DNA of 64,000 nt from a virus. The position numbers and the translations under genes were made by a program. The notes under the pieces were generated by a model, which did not search any database, had not been told where the DNA came from, and saw nothing but the letters and a program-made list of their open reading frames with translations. The stretch covers positions 24,264 through 88,263 of the IMG/VR virus record IMGVR_UViG_3300035212_001167; one strand, given 5' to 3'. Positions 35,713-43,057 of this stretch are shown here, piece by piece; the first letter of the stretch is position 1; each line of letters opens with the position of its first letter.

Positions 35713-36191
35713 ACCGTTAAGCTATCAACAGGTTCATCTGTTGCTGACGCAACTGTAGTTCCAGCGGGTGTTTGTACTCCTGCGGGTGTTTGTACTCCTG
35801 CAGGTGTTTGTACTCCTGCGGGTGTTTGAGTTCCCGAACTTTTACTCAAATCAATACCCGTACAAGCATTAATTGCGTTCATAGTATTAGTACCGTATAT
35901 ACCATCCTCAACTAATTTTTTAGATATCTTAGTACATTTATCGTTAATTTTAACTTGTACATCTAAAACTTTTTGTTTACATCTTGTAGGATTTTTAGTT
36001 GTTGTACAATCTACTTTTCTATCTTGGGATGCAGGAGCTGCGGTTGCAGGAGCTGCGGTTGCAGGAGTTGCGGTTGCAGGAGCTGCAGTTACAGGAGCTG
36101 GTGTTTGTTCCATTAATCTATTTTTATACGTGTTATGTAAATTTAAAATAGACTCTTTTTCAGATTCAGTTATTTTTATAATTTTCTTCAT
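35709..36191 (-). CDS. Protein with peptidoglycan-binding-like core and Pro/Ala repeats
   Basis: 160 aa. N-terminus KIIKITESEKESILNLHNTYKNRLMEQ matches the start of the next upstream protein. Then an Ala-Pro-Thr linker (about 31-55), a core VLDVQVKINDKCTKISKKLVEDGIYGTNTMNAINACTG resembling the PG_binding_1 pattern (DGxYGxxTxxAI), and a tail of PAGVQT repeats. Its stop overlaps that of mgsA on the other strand. Probably a virion-associated wall-binding protein. Confidence 0.6.
   Translation of the reverse strand: MKKIIKITESEKESILNLHNTYKNRLMEQTPAPVTAAPATATPATAAPATAAPASQDRKVDCTTTKNPTRCKQKVLDVQVKINDKCTKISKKLVEDGIYGTNTMNAINACTGIDLSKSSGTQTPAGVQTPAGVQTPAGVQTPAGTTVASATDEPVDSLTV
35764..35829 (-). repeat. 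18-bp tandem repeat coding PAGVQT units
   Basis: About 3.7 near-identical copies of gcgggtgtttgtactcct. Confidence 0.85.
36031..36100 (-). repeat. 15-bp tandem repeat coding Ala-Pro-Ala-Thr linker
   Basis: Four to five copies of gcaggagctgcggtt with single-base changes. Confidence 0.8.
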
Positions 36192-36207
36192 TTTAATAAT
36201 TAATAAT

Positions 36208-37083
36208 TTAAAGTTTAGTCAATACCATATCTAAATCTGTATCTGAAGGTATTGTTGGTTGTTTAACTTTTGTCTTAGTATTTGTCTTAGTATTAGACGA
36301 TTCTTTACCACAAGAATAACTGGCCATAGTTCCGTCGACCAATTTTTTTCTACCATTCCCGTAATAAACCACCCCATCAATTATGTAAGCAATACTACCG
36401 TCACTCAATTTTGATGATTTCGCTTTTGGGTTACTTGGAATACAAGGAAATTTTTCAAATCCCTTTACGACACTTGATTCCTTTTGTGCCGCCAATTTTT
36501 TACCAAGGTCAACACTGTTTTCATATGCGTCTAATAATGGTAAAAAAACATATTGTTTCCATTCACCCTCAGAATCGATGTCCCCATCAATTGCTGCGAA
36601 TAAACTTTCACCATGTCTTGTATTATATATGTTTGACATCGCACATAAATCAGGAATTGTTGTGATTTTTTGTAGATTACTTTTAATTGCATCCTCATCA
36701 GTACCCATACCATCAACCGCTGCGTTAATACCATCGGCAATACCATTTAATGTGGCTCTACTCAGTGTTGATTTACCAACTTCTTTTAAATTTCCACAAG
36801 CTTGTAAAATTTTTTCGGCACCTTTGTAAGAATAATTCCCACCATTAATTAATCCGTTAATTAATCCAATCGCTCCACCGATAATTGCTCCTGGAACTAA
36901 ACCAACGGCTCCACCAATTGCAGCACCTGTTGCCATTGACGCCATTACACCATCTTCGGCTAACTCATTTTCAGATGACATCATAGTGTCGTCTTCTTTA
37001 AGATATTGTTTTTTAGTTGCTTCTTTATGAAGATTTAGAATTCTTTTAGATTCTTCTTCATTTAAAAAATATAATTTTTTCAT
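36208..37083 (-). CDS. Glycine-zipper protein with one annexin-like repeat
   Basis: 291 aa. Residues 1-22 (KKLYFLNEEESKRILNLHK) share the I-L-x-L-H leader with the following gene. Residues 48-82 form a glycine-zipper hydrophobic hairpin (GAAIGGAVGLVPGAIIGGAIG). Residues 119-178 match an annexin repeat by pattern: INAAVDGMGTDEDAIKSNLQ (G-x-G-T-D Ca/phospholipid loop), then YNTRHGESLFAAIDGDIDSEGEW. The C-terminus is Thr/Lys-rich. A membrane-contacting virion or ejected protein is a reasonable inference. Confidence 0.6.
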   Translation of the reverse strand: MKKLYFLNEEESKRILNLHKEATKKQYLKEDDTMMSSENELAEDGVMASMATGAAIGGAVGLVPGAIIGGAIGLINGLINGGNYSYKGAEKILQACGNLKEVGKSTLSRATLNGIADGINAAVDGMGTDEDAIKSNLQKITTIPDLCAMSNIYNTRHGESLFAAIDGDIDSEGEWKQYVFLPLLDAYENSVDLGKKLAAQKESSVVKGFEKFPCIPSNPKAKSSKLSDGSIAYIIDGVVYYGNGRKKLVDGTMASYSCGKESSNTKTNTKTKVKQPTIPSDTDLDMVLTKL

Positions 37084-37102
37084 ACCTATTTCTGTTTAAT
37101 AT

Positions 37103-37109
37103 ATAAATA
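37103..37109 (-). promoter_or_regulatory. TATTTAT motif upstream of the annexin-like gene
   Basis: Coding strand reads CAGATATTTATATATTAAAC, 19 nt before ATG at 37083. Confidence 0.5.
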
Positions 37110-37152
37110 TCTGTTTTTTCGAAAAAAAAGTTGTGGATTCAGTATATTTACT

Positions 37153-37160
37153 TATCTTTG
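37153..37160 (+). promoter_or_regulatory. Bacteroidota promoter (TTG-N19-TATCTTTG) for a small RNA
   Basis: TTG at about 37131-37133, 19 nt spacer, TATCTTTG. Start expected near 37165, with no gene on this strand downstream. Confidence 0.7.
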
Positions 37161-37164
37161 TAAT

Positions 37165-37278
37165 GTGGTTGAGGGAAACGATTCAGATACAACTAAATCA
37201 ATCATAATGGTTAGGACGAAAACCTCCTAATTTGAACGGGATAGAAACGATTTAGATACTAAGTCCCGTTCTTTTTTA
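37165..37278 (+). ncRNA. Small non-coding RNA with two copies of a hairpin-loop motif
   Basis: About 113 nt between divergent/convergent minus-strand genes. Hairpin 1: GGTTGA (37167-37172) with TCAATC (37198-37203), loop containing AAACGATTCAGATAC. A middle hairpin TTAGGA/TCCTAA (about 37211-37230). Hairpin 2: GAACGGGA (37234-37241) with TCCCGTTC (37264-37271), loop containing AAACGATTTAGATAC, followed by TTTTTT as an intrinsic terminator. No ORF of note. The same loop sequence recurs at 59961-59977 on the minus strand. Confidence 0.65.
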
Positions 37279-37689
37279 AATCCAAATAACAAATTGGTCT
37301 TTACCAACTCTAAAAGATAAATCATACGATTCTCTAAAAACGGTAATTATAAGTAATTTCCAATAGGAGCCACCACCATGTTTTGGTACTATGACCATAG
37401 CGATTTCTTTTTCTTTTGATTTAATAACAAATGCTACATCATCTTTAATCTCTCCTGTGGTAATTCCTTCCGCAATTTCTCGTCTACAACTCTCAATTAT
37501 ATATTTTAATTCACCGTTAGATATTTCTCTATCATTATAATCAGGAATATCAGTTCTGTTTTTTCTTTCATATGCGTGGGTAGTTCTATCAATCTCAAAA
37601 CCAAAGGCAATTTCTATTTTGGCCATAATATGCCCAATTTTCTTTTCTAATAATAAATGTTCTTTGATTAATCTACGTAATTCGCTCAT
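37276..37689 (-). CDS. Unknown protein with (L/I)xE leader
   Basis: 137 aa from ATG at 37689, chosen over an upstream TTG because the TATTTAT motif ends 5 nt before it. The leader MSELRRLIKEHLLLE ends in a prohead-protease-type site. The rest is a compact alpha/beta domain: THAYERKNRTD, ELKYIIESCRREI, VAFVIKSKEKEIAMVIVPKHGG and LLIITVFRESYDLSF. The H-x-x-E-R start and the strand pattern are faintly like DUF4258/RelE-type small domains, but this is weak. Confidence 0.6.
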   Translation of the reverse strand: MSELRRLIKEHLLLEKKIGHIMAKIEIAFGFEIDRTTHAYERKNRTDIPDYNDREISNGELKYIIESCRREIAEGITTGEIKDDVAFVIKSKEKEIAMVIVPKHGGGSYWKLLIITVFRESYDLSFRVGKDQFVIWI

Positions 37690-37694
37690 ATAAT

Positions 37695-37701
37695 ATAAAT
37701 A
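37695..37701 (-). promoter_or_regulatory. TATTTAT motif 5 nt before ATG at 37689
   Basis: Coding strand reads AAGTATTTATATTATATG. Confidence 0.55.
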
Positions 37702-37712
37702 CTTGTAAAACA

Positions 37713-37740
37713 AAAAAAGGGACGATTACTCGTCCCTTTT
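37713..37740 (-). terminator. Intrinsic terminator after the major capsid gene
   Basis: GGGACGAGTAATCGTCCC followed by TTTTTT on the minus strand, 21 nt past the stop. Confidence 0.85.
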
Positions 37741-37760
37741 CATATTATTTAAGATGTTGA

Positions 37761-39632
37761 TTATCTCAATTCTCTTAAGTCGAATGTTCTAACTCCATCA
37801 ACTGTGATACGTCCGTAGAAACGGTTGTTAACCATTTTCTTAGCGTAACGTGTCATAATACCTTTAATAGGTGTGAAGTTGAATGGGTTATACATTGTAG
37901 GTGTTAATTGTAATGGTACATACGGTGCGTAGATGTAACCTGTGTCTAACAATGACGTTCCTTTATGTCCTACTAACACTGTGTTAGCTGGGAAGTAAGG
38001 GTCACGGTAAACTTGGTAACGACCTGCTAATGTTCCAACTCTTTCAATACCCATGTTGTATTGGTCTTGCTCTGGAGACGCGTTAGATACGTGGAAGTAC
38101 TCTAAATCATCAAAAATAGCCGAAATCTCAGAAGAAACTACAATCCAGTTAGCTCCACCTCTTAATGTAGATTTGTGGATTTGTGCTGACAATTGGTTAA
38201 TTGCAGTAATTAATGTTTGATTCCAATCTTTTTGAGTATAAGATGTAGTTTGAGAAATTCTTCTCCATCCGTTGTAATCCCAACGTAAGTTCCATGCCGC
38301 ACCTTTACGTAAATCTCTTAAGATTTCACGGTCGATTTCAGCAGCAACTTGTTCAGATAATAAAGCCGTTAATTCAGCTTCAGCATCGATGTTGTGGAAT
38401 GCAGCAACGTCTTGAGCTAACTCAGGAGACCATTGTGCTCTTAATTTTCTTTCTGTAACAGATACAGTAACTGAATCTAAGTCGAAAGAAACCTCACCGA
38501 TTTTATCTTCAAATTCTAATTGTTCGTAACGTCTGAACGCTGCGTAGAATGATGTTCCTGAAGACGCTTCAGTAATAGTAGTACCTGTGTAACCATCTAA
38601 AGATGTAGAATCACAATCAGCACATACTGGACAAGATAAATCAACTTCTAAGTAGATACATCCGTTAGCGTCACATACGGTTTTAAACGAACCACCGTTA
38701 CCTGCAGGGTTATTACCTGATGCCGCTGGCCAATTAGTTTGAACTGTATTACCGTAAGAAACGATTCCTTTACCATATTGTTGAGTAACAACTCTGAACA
38801 ATAATGCTCCTGTTGAAACTGTACATGGAGAACCTTCAGCAACTGTTAAACCAGCACCTGTAAAGATAACTAAATCAGATAAGAAAGATTCTGTATCCAT
38901 TTCATTACCGTCAGGTCCGATTAATTTACCAGCTCCTGTATCAGCGAAACCACACATTTTAACAATAACTTTTCTTGTGTTACCTGAAGCAATTTCAATA
39001 CCATTTGCTGGTGCACCATCATTAATAGTTGCATCAACTAATGACCCATTTGACCATGCTTGAATCAACGTACTTGCAGTGATTGCTGACCAACGACCTT
39101 TTGAATAATCGAATAAACCTGCTGGGTCTAAACCTGGTTCAGTTCCTTCGTAGAATAAGTCATAAAGGTTTTTAGCAACCGCTCCAGTTCCTGTGTAACC
39201 TGCATTTTGAGATGTTGGTCCGTTTGGTGCTCCTAGTGGTGCGTAGTGGTCTCCTGAAGATACATCACTCCATGGAGTGTTAGTACCACCTGAATACCCT
39301 TGAATTTTAGGTACAAAGAAGAATAATTTACCGATTGGTAAATTCATCGCTTGTACTGATACGATGTCATTCGCTAATAATTTAGAGAATACACGTCTTA
39401 CGATAGGGAATACAACAGTTTCAAATGAACCTGAAGACCCGTCAGACGTTGCTTCGTTAATTAAGAAAGACGCTTGGTTCTCATATAACTGAGCTACGTT
39501 TTCTTTTAGGTGACCTTTAAGGCCTTCTAGGAATCCTAATTTATCCCATTTGTTGATAGTATCTTCTTTGATAACTTTAAGGTGTTTTAACCCGATGTTA
39601 CCAACAAGACCTGATTCTAATAATGCTCCCAT
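37761..39632 (-). CDS. Major capsid protein, T4 gp23-like
   Basis: 623 aa. SFETVVFPIVRRVFSKLLANDIVSVQAMNLP...GKLFFFVPKIQG is the gp23 N-domain signature and YNPFNFTPIKGIMTRYAKK...FYGRITVDGV its C-terminal signature. A propeptide of 60 residues ends FLINE|ATSD (E60|A61), matching T4 gp23 cleavage after a Glu in (L/I)-x-E near residue 65. Residues about 215-350 form an insertion with CxxCxxC (PVCADC), possibly a surface-exposed domain. It is the last gene of the head cluster and is followed by a terminator. Confidence 0.95.
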   Translation of the reverse strand: MGALLESGLVGNIGLKHLKVIKEDTINKWDKLGFLEGLKGHLKENVAQLYENQASFLINEATSDGSSGSFETVVFPIVRRVFSKLLANDIVSVQAMNLPIGKLFFFVPKIQGYSGGTNTPWSDVSSGDHYAPLGAPNGPTSQNAGYTGTGAVAKNLYDLFYEGTEPGLDPAGLFDYSKGRWSAITASTLIQAWSNGSLVDATINDGAPANGIEIASGNTRKVIVKMCGFADTGAGKLIGPDGNEMDTESFLSDLVIFTGAGLTVAEGSPCTVSTGALLFRVVTQQYGKGIVSYGNTVQTNWPAASGNNPAGNGGSFKTVCDANGCIYLEVDLSCPVCADCDSTSLDGYTGTTITEASSGTSFYAAFRRYEQLEFEDKIGEVSFDLDSVTVSVTERKLRAQWSPELAQDVAAFHNIDAEAELTALLSEQVAAEIDREILRDLRKGAAWNLRWDYNGWRRISQTTSYTQKDWNQTLITAINQLSAQIHKSTLRGGANWIVVSSEISAIFDDLEYFHVSNASPEQDQYNMGIERVGTLAGRYQVYRDPYFPANTVLVGHKGTSLLDTGYIYAPYVPLQLTPTMYNPFNFTPIKGIMTRYAKKMVNNRFYGRITVDGVRTFDLRELR

Positions 39633-39664
39633 TTTTTTGGTTTTTATTAATTTTTTAGTTTATT

Positions 39665-41164
39665 TTATTTTAATTTTGACATTAAATCTTTCATTCTTAA
39701 GAACTGAGGATTTTCGTATGTTTTAGACTCAATCAAGTTAGCCGAAGAACCTGTTGATGGAGAACTTTGAATGGTTCTTTCCATTGATTCATTCATTGGT
39801 TGACTTGTCGTAGCCGAAAGGTCATCTTTTAATGTCTTATACAAGTTTTTAGATTCTTTAATAGTTTCAACACTATCAAAACGTCTTAAGATATTAATCT
39901 TCTCTTGTTTTGATGTCGAATGTTCTGTAAACAAACGTGTAGCATAAGCTAAGTTTGAATTAAACACTGCAACTTCGTTTAATTTATTTCTGAAAACGTT
40001 AAGTGCTTTTCTGTACTCTTCATTTTTTTCTCTAAGAACTTGTAATTCTTTGTTATCAACACTCTCTTTTTGGATTGCGGTATTAAATTTAGAGTGAGCT
40101 CTTGGTTTTGATAAACCACCCTTTCTAAAGTTAGAACCGTTTCCTAAAGTTCTTGATGCTTCTTTGGTTTCAACCTTTTTAACAGTTTTCATATCACCGT
40201 CAAGATTTTCACCGTCTTTGTATTCAAATTTCGCTTTACCAGTACCCATAGTTTTATTAACTGTTTTTTTCACAGTTTTGAAACCACCTTCTTGGTTAGG
40301 TTTGTTTGAGTATACTTTTTTCTTATTTGGATTTCCCATGCCAACACCCTTAGGTTTGATTGACATCTTTTTAGATTCCATAACAGGTTCTTCTTCCATA
40401 TCCTCGTCTTCTTCTTCGTAAGATTCGTACATTTCTTCTTCTACTTCATCTTCTTCAGATAGACCCATATCTTCTTCACCTTCTTCTTCGTTGAATTCAA
40501 TTTCATAAACAATTTCTTCACTGTCCATTCCTTCTTCTTCTCCGAACTCTAATTCATCTTTTTCAAAATCCATTTCTTCTAATTCGTCGTTATCTTTTTT
40601 AAATACTCTATCAATGATGCTATTGATGTCTTCGTCTTCATCGTCTTCCATACCAAAATCTGACATATCATCCATTTCAAACATTTCTTCAGAATCATCC
40701 ATAAATTCTTCACCTTCACCAACAATCATATATTCTTTTTCAGAATCTTTAAGATTGATATTACCTGAATTATCTTTGGTAACCACGATATTATCTTCAG
40801 GTCCCATTAAACTAAATACACGTAAGATTTCATCTTCGTCGTCAACGTCGGTAAGGTCAATAGTTTCATCGTCATCCATAAAGTCATCCTCCATAGAATC
40901 TTCATCATCCATATCCATATCTAAATTATCAGTATCCATTTCCATTCCTTCGTCGTCAGACATATCGTCTTCCATTTCAGGCTCGTCCATTTCAACATCC
41001 GTTTCAATCTCGTCTTCTTGTTCAGTTAGAGATTCTTTTACTAGTTCTTTGATTTCTTCCTTCATAGTTGAAGCAAGTATTCCTTTTGCATTTTCCGCAA
41101 CCGCTTCTTCCAAATTTTTCATTTGGATGATTGCTTCTTCCACTAAAGATTTTTCTTTCGCCAT
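39665..41164 (-). CDS. Prohead core scaffold-like protein, very acidic
   Basis: 499 aa. Residues about 45-270 are extremely Glu/Asp/Met-rich; the C-terminal half is basic and helical (ELQVLREKNEEYRKALNVFRNKLNEVAVFNSNL), the part that resembles gp22-type core proteins. Position between the protease and the major capsid protein is that of T4 gene 22. LVE near the N-terminus and several (L/I)-x-E sites fit complete degradation by the prohead protease. It is much longer than T4 gp22 (about 270 aa), mainly through the acidic tract. Confidence 0.8.
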   Translation of the reverse strand: MAKEKSLVEEAIIQMKNLEEAVAENAKGILASTMKEEIKELVKESLTEQEDEIETDVEMDEPEMEDDMSDDEGMEMDTDNLDMDMDDEDSMEDDFMDDDETIDLTDVDDEDEILRVFSLMGPEDNIVVTKDNSGNINLKDSEKEYMIVGEGEEFMDDSEEMFEMDDMSDFGMEDDEDEDINSIIDRVFKKDNDELEEMDFEKDELEFGEEEGMDSEEIVYEIEFNEEEGEEDMGLSEEDEVEEEMYESYEEEDEDMEEEPVMESKKMSIKPKGVGMGNPNKKKVYSNKPNQEGGFKTVKKTVNKTMGTGKAKFEYKDGENLDGDMKTVKKVETKEASRTLGNGSNFRKGGLSKPRAHSKFNTAIQKESVDNKELQVLREKNEEYRKALNVFRNKLNEVAVFNSNLAYATRLFTEHSTSKQEKINILRRFDSVETIKESKNLYKTLKDDLSATTSQPMNESMERTIQSSPSTGSSANLIESKTYENPQFLRMKDLMSKLK

Positions 41165-41186
41165 TTGTATGTTTTTAATTTACTAT

Positions 41187-41193
41187 ATAAATA
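41187..41193 (-). promoter_or_regulatory. TATTTAT motif upstream of the scaffold gene
   Basis: Coding strand reads GAGATATTTATATAG, 22 nt before ATG at 41164. Confidence 0.55.
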
Positions 41194-41251
41194 TCTCCCA
41201 ATATCAAAAAAGTTTTAATTAAACTAATTTGATAATTGGTTTTTTATTTAT

Positions 41252-41258
41252 TATAAAT
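41252..41258 (-). promoter_or_regulatory. Second TATTTAT motif upstream of the scaffold/capsid genes
   Basis: Reads GTAATATTTATAATAA on the minus strand, just below the terminator at 41281-41305; tandem late-type motifs would boost scaffold and capsid expression. Confidence 0.45.
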
Positions 41259-41280
41259 ATTACCATTTTGATAAAAAACA

Positions 41281-41305
41281 AAAAAGGGGACAAATGTCCC
41301 CCTTT
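41281..41305 (-). terminator. Intrinsic terminator upstream of the scaffold/capsid unit
   Basis: AGGGGGACATTTGTCCCC then TTTTTT on the minus strand, separating the protease unit from the scaffold-capsid unit. Confidence 0.8.
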
Positions 41306-41329
41306 TATTATTATTGAAATGTAAAGATT

Positions 41330-41539
41330 TTATTCTATCACTTCATCTATTTTACTTTCAACAATTGCAGTTAGTCTCCAATCCTGTGTGTAGTTCTCAA
41401 AAACTTTCGTTACTTTGGCCTCAACATCAGTAGGGTTATAACCTTTTACTAATTTTTCTTCTCTTAATTTTTTAAGTTTTCCCGATTTTTCATCAATCAT
41501 ATCGGTTGTGATTTTTGCAATAAAATACTTTTCGTCCAT
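41330..41539 (-). CDS. Small protein between protease and scaffold genes
   Basis: 69 aa. YFIAKITTDMIDEKSGKLKKLREEKLVKGYNPTDVEAKVTKVFE follows the pattern of small DUF4494-type proteins common in Bacteroidota and their phages (strand, charged turn, E-x-(F/L)-L-V, helix with A-E-A). It occupies the place of T4 genes 67/68 without evident similarity. Role unknown. Confidence 0.6.
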   Translation of the reverse strand: MDEKYFIAKITTDMIDEKSGKLKKLREEKLVKGYNPTDVEAKVTKVFENYTQDWRLTAIVESKIDEVIE

Positions 41540-41553
41540 GTTATAATTTTTTT

Positions 41554-42282
41554 TTAATATCCTAAATAATCGTTCAATTTTTTCATTAAGTCAAGTGATT
41601 TATTTCCACTTTCCCCAACTTGTCTTTCGACTTTCATTTTTTTCTCCTCTTCCAAGTTCTCCTCAAAGTTAAATCTATCTTCAGGATTTTGGAATAAATA
41701 CGCTCCTGGTGTTGATGGTGAGGATACTAAGTCAAAACAGATTAATTCAAAATCTTCTTGGACCTCATTCTGTTCACCAACTTTTTTAAGGGAACCAACT
41801 CCTCTTGAAGAGATTCCTAACGTAACTCCTTGTCTTAGGTAATTAGCGGCTAAATCTCCTTTAGTTGATACAATACCTCTTTCGTGGAATCCTGGTGATG
41901 TAAGTAATTGTATCTTACCCATTAGTACAGGACCTTCCCACCATATTTCAGTTATTGCATGAGAAACTCTATCTAAATCAATTAATGACGATTCAGGGTG
42001 ATTTAACTCTGAAAGAGCGGTGCCCTTTTCTATCATTTTTTTATAGTTTTCTGATTCTCTTTTTAAAATACGTTCAGGGTATATTCTACCATTTCTGTTT
42101 GGGGTATTATATTTCTGTAATACCGCATAAAATTCAAATGGTTTAGAGTGGTCTAACATATTACCTTTAGATTCTTTAATAACCTTAGCATTATGTGTAT
42201 CTGTTGGTGATACGTAACCCGCATCGTATTCTATTAATATACCTTTACCTATTTCAGTTGGTTGTAAAATTCTTAAATTCAT
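41554..42282 (-). CDS. Prohead core protease, T4 gp21-like
   Basis: 242 aa from ATG at 42282; an upstream in-frame ATG at 42312 lies before the late-type motif and would be untranslated if that motif is a promoter. NRNGRIYPERIL, SELNHPESSLIDLDRVSHAI (His95) and GVTLGISSRGVGS (Ser158/159) are the gp21 (S77) signatures with the catalytic His and Ser. It cleaves scaffold, capsid and packaged proteins after (L/I)-x-E. Confidence 0.92.
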   Translation of the reverse strand: MNLRILQPTEIGKGILIEYDAGYVSPTDTHNAKVIKESKGNMLDHSKPFEFYAVLQKYNTPNRNGRIYPERILKRESENYKKMIEKGTALSELNHPESSLIDLDRVSHAITEIWWEGPVLMGKIQLLTSPGFHERGIVSTKGDLAANYLRQGVTLGISSRGVGSLKKVGEQNEVQEDFELICFDLVSSPSTPGAYLFQNPEDRFNFEENLEEEKKMKVERQVGESGNKSLDLMKKLNDYLGY

Positions 42283-42297
42283 CTCAAATGTTTTATT

Positions 42298-42304
42298 ATA
42301 AATA
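42298..42304 (-). promoter_or_regulatory. TATTTAT motif upstream of the prohead protease gene
   Basis: Coding strand reads TTTAATATTTATAATAAAAC, 15 nt before ATG at 42282; decides the start choice. Confidence 0.55.
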
Positions 42305-42775
42305 TTAAACATTCTCTAATTGTAGCGTATCATCGTTTGTTTTGATTTTTTTAGTTAGATAAAAGTTGAAGTAATCGTTACCGATAAAGTTTTCGTAAAA
42401 AATTCTATTAGTAATATCTTTAAGTGAATCTTTAATTTCTTTTGATTTAAAGTCATGTCCTTCATGATTTAAAAAGAAATTAATCTCTAAGTTCATAAAA
42501 GATTTTTTACCTTGATTTAATCCGCTGGACCTTAAATCTAAATCTACTATAAATTTATCATCAAATAACTCTTTATCTAAGGATTCGTAGACCGAATGTT
42601 TTATGGCTCTGCTCATATTGAGAACTGTCCTTGTCCAATTTTCGCACTCTGTAGTTGGTTCTACCCATGTTTGGATGTTAAGATAGAGTGACTTTAAATT
42701 CATCGAATCAACTGTTCCATATACTACCTTGGCAGTGTTGAATCCGTGAATGTGTGAGGTTTTACCCTTTTTCAT
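42305..42775 (-). CDS. Hypothetical protein in head cluster
   Basis: 156 aa, not recognised. A mixed alpha/beta protein with KKSFMNLEINFFLNHEGHDFKSKEIKDSLKDITNRIFYENF in the second half. It lies directly upstream of the prohead protease and overlaps its longer possible start by 8 nt. Without TATTTAT motif or host-type promoter of its own that I can see. Confidence 0.6.
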   Translation of the reverse strand: MKKGKTSHIHGFNTAKVVYGTVDSMNLKSLYLNIQTWVEPTTECENWTRTVLNMSRAIKHSVYESLDKELFDDKFIVDLDLRSSGLNQGKKSFMNLEINFFLNHEGHDFKSKEIKDSLKDITNRIFYENFIGNDYFNFYLTKKIKTNDDTLQLENV

Positions 42776-42862
42776 TAAATTTCATAATTTCTAAGTTTAT
42801 TGTTTTAATAAAAATAGGTATATTTACTGCAATAGTCAAAATAAATATAAACTCACAAAAAC

Positions 42863-43057
42863 ATGTTAATCATAAAGGTAGAAAAAAATGTAACTCTTGA
42901 AAAAGCGTTAAAAATTTACAAAAGCAAAGTCATAAAGACAAGGCAAAGTAAGGAATTAAATGAACGAAAAGAATTCCAAAAAAAATCTGTTAAAAATAGG
43001 AATATGATTTCAAAAGCGAAATACGTTCAGAAAAAATATAAATCAAATAACGATTAA
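42863..43057 (+). CDS. rpsU: Ribosomal protein bS21 homologue
   Basis: 64 aa, the Bacteroidota bS21 length. MLIIKVEKNVTLEKALKIYK matches the bS21 start (M-x-I-x-V-x-x-x-E-x-x-x-x-A-L-K-R-x-K), then KELNERKEFQKKSVKNR (R-x-F-x-K-x-S-x-x-R) and KAKYVQKKYK with Tyr54. By memory, Bacteroidota bS21 reads very similarly and its Tyr54 helps sequester the anti-Shine-Dalgarno end of 16S rRNA. It is the only plus-strand gene inside the head cluster. Probably replaces host bS21 on ribosomes during infection. Confidence 0.9.
   Translation: MLIIKVEKNVTLEKALKIYKSKVIKTRQSKELNERKEFQKKSVKNRNMISKAKYVQKKYKSNND

Noticed and set aside
37276-37713. Start of the 137-aa protein at an upstream TTG (37713)
   Set aside because: The TATTTAT motif would lie inside the coding region; ATG at 37689 gives the (L/I)xE leader. 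Similar reasoning rejected the longer starts at 42312, 49906, 53596 and 62414, the last two being TTG.
40614-41222. Plus-strand Ser/Ile-rich ORF of 202 codons
   Set aside because: Antisense of the Glu/Asp-rich scaffold (GAA/GAT codons read as TTC/ATC); low complexity only.
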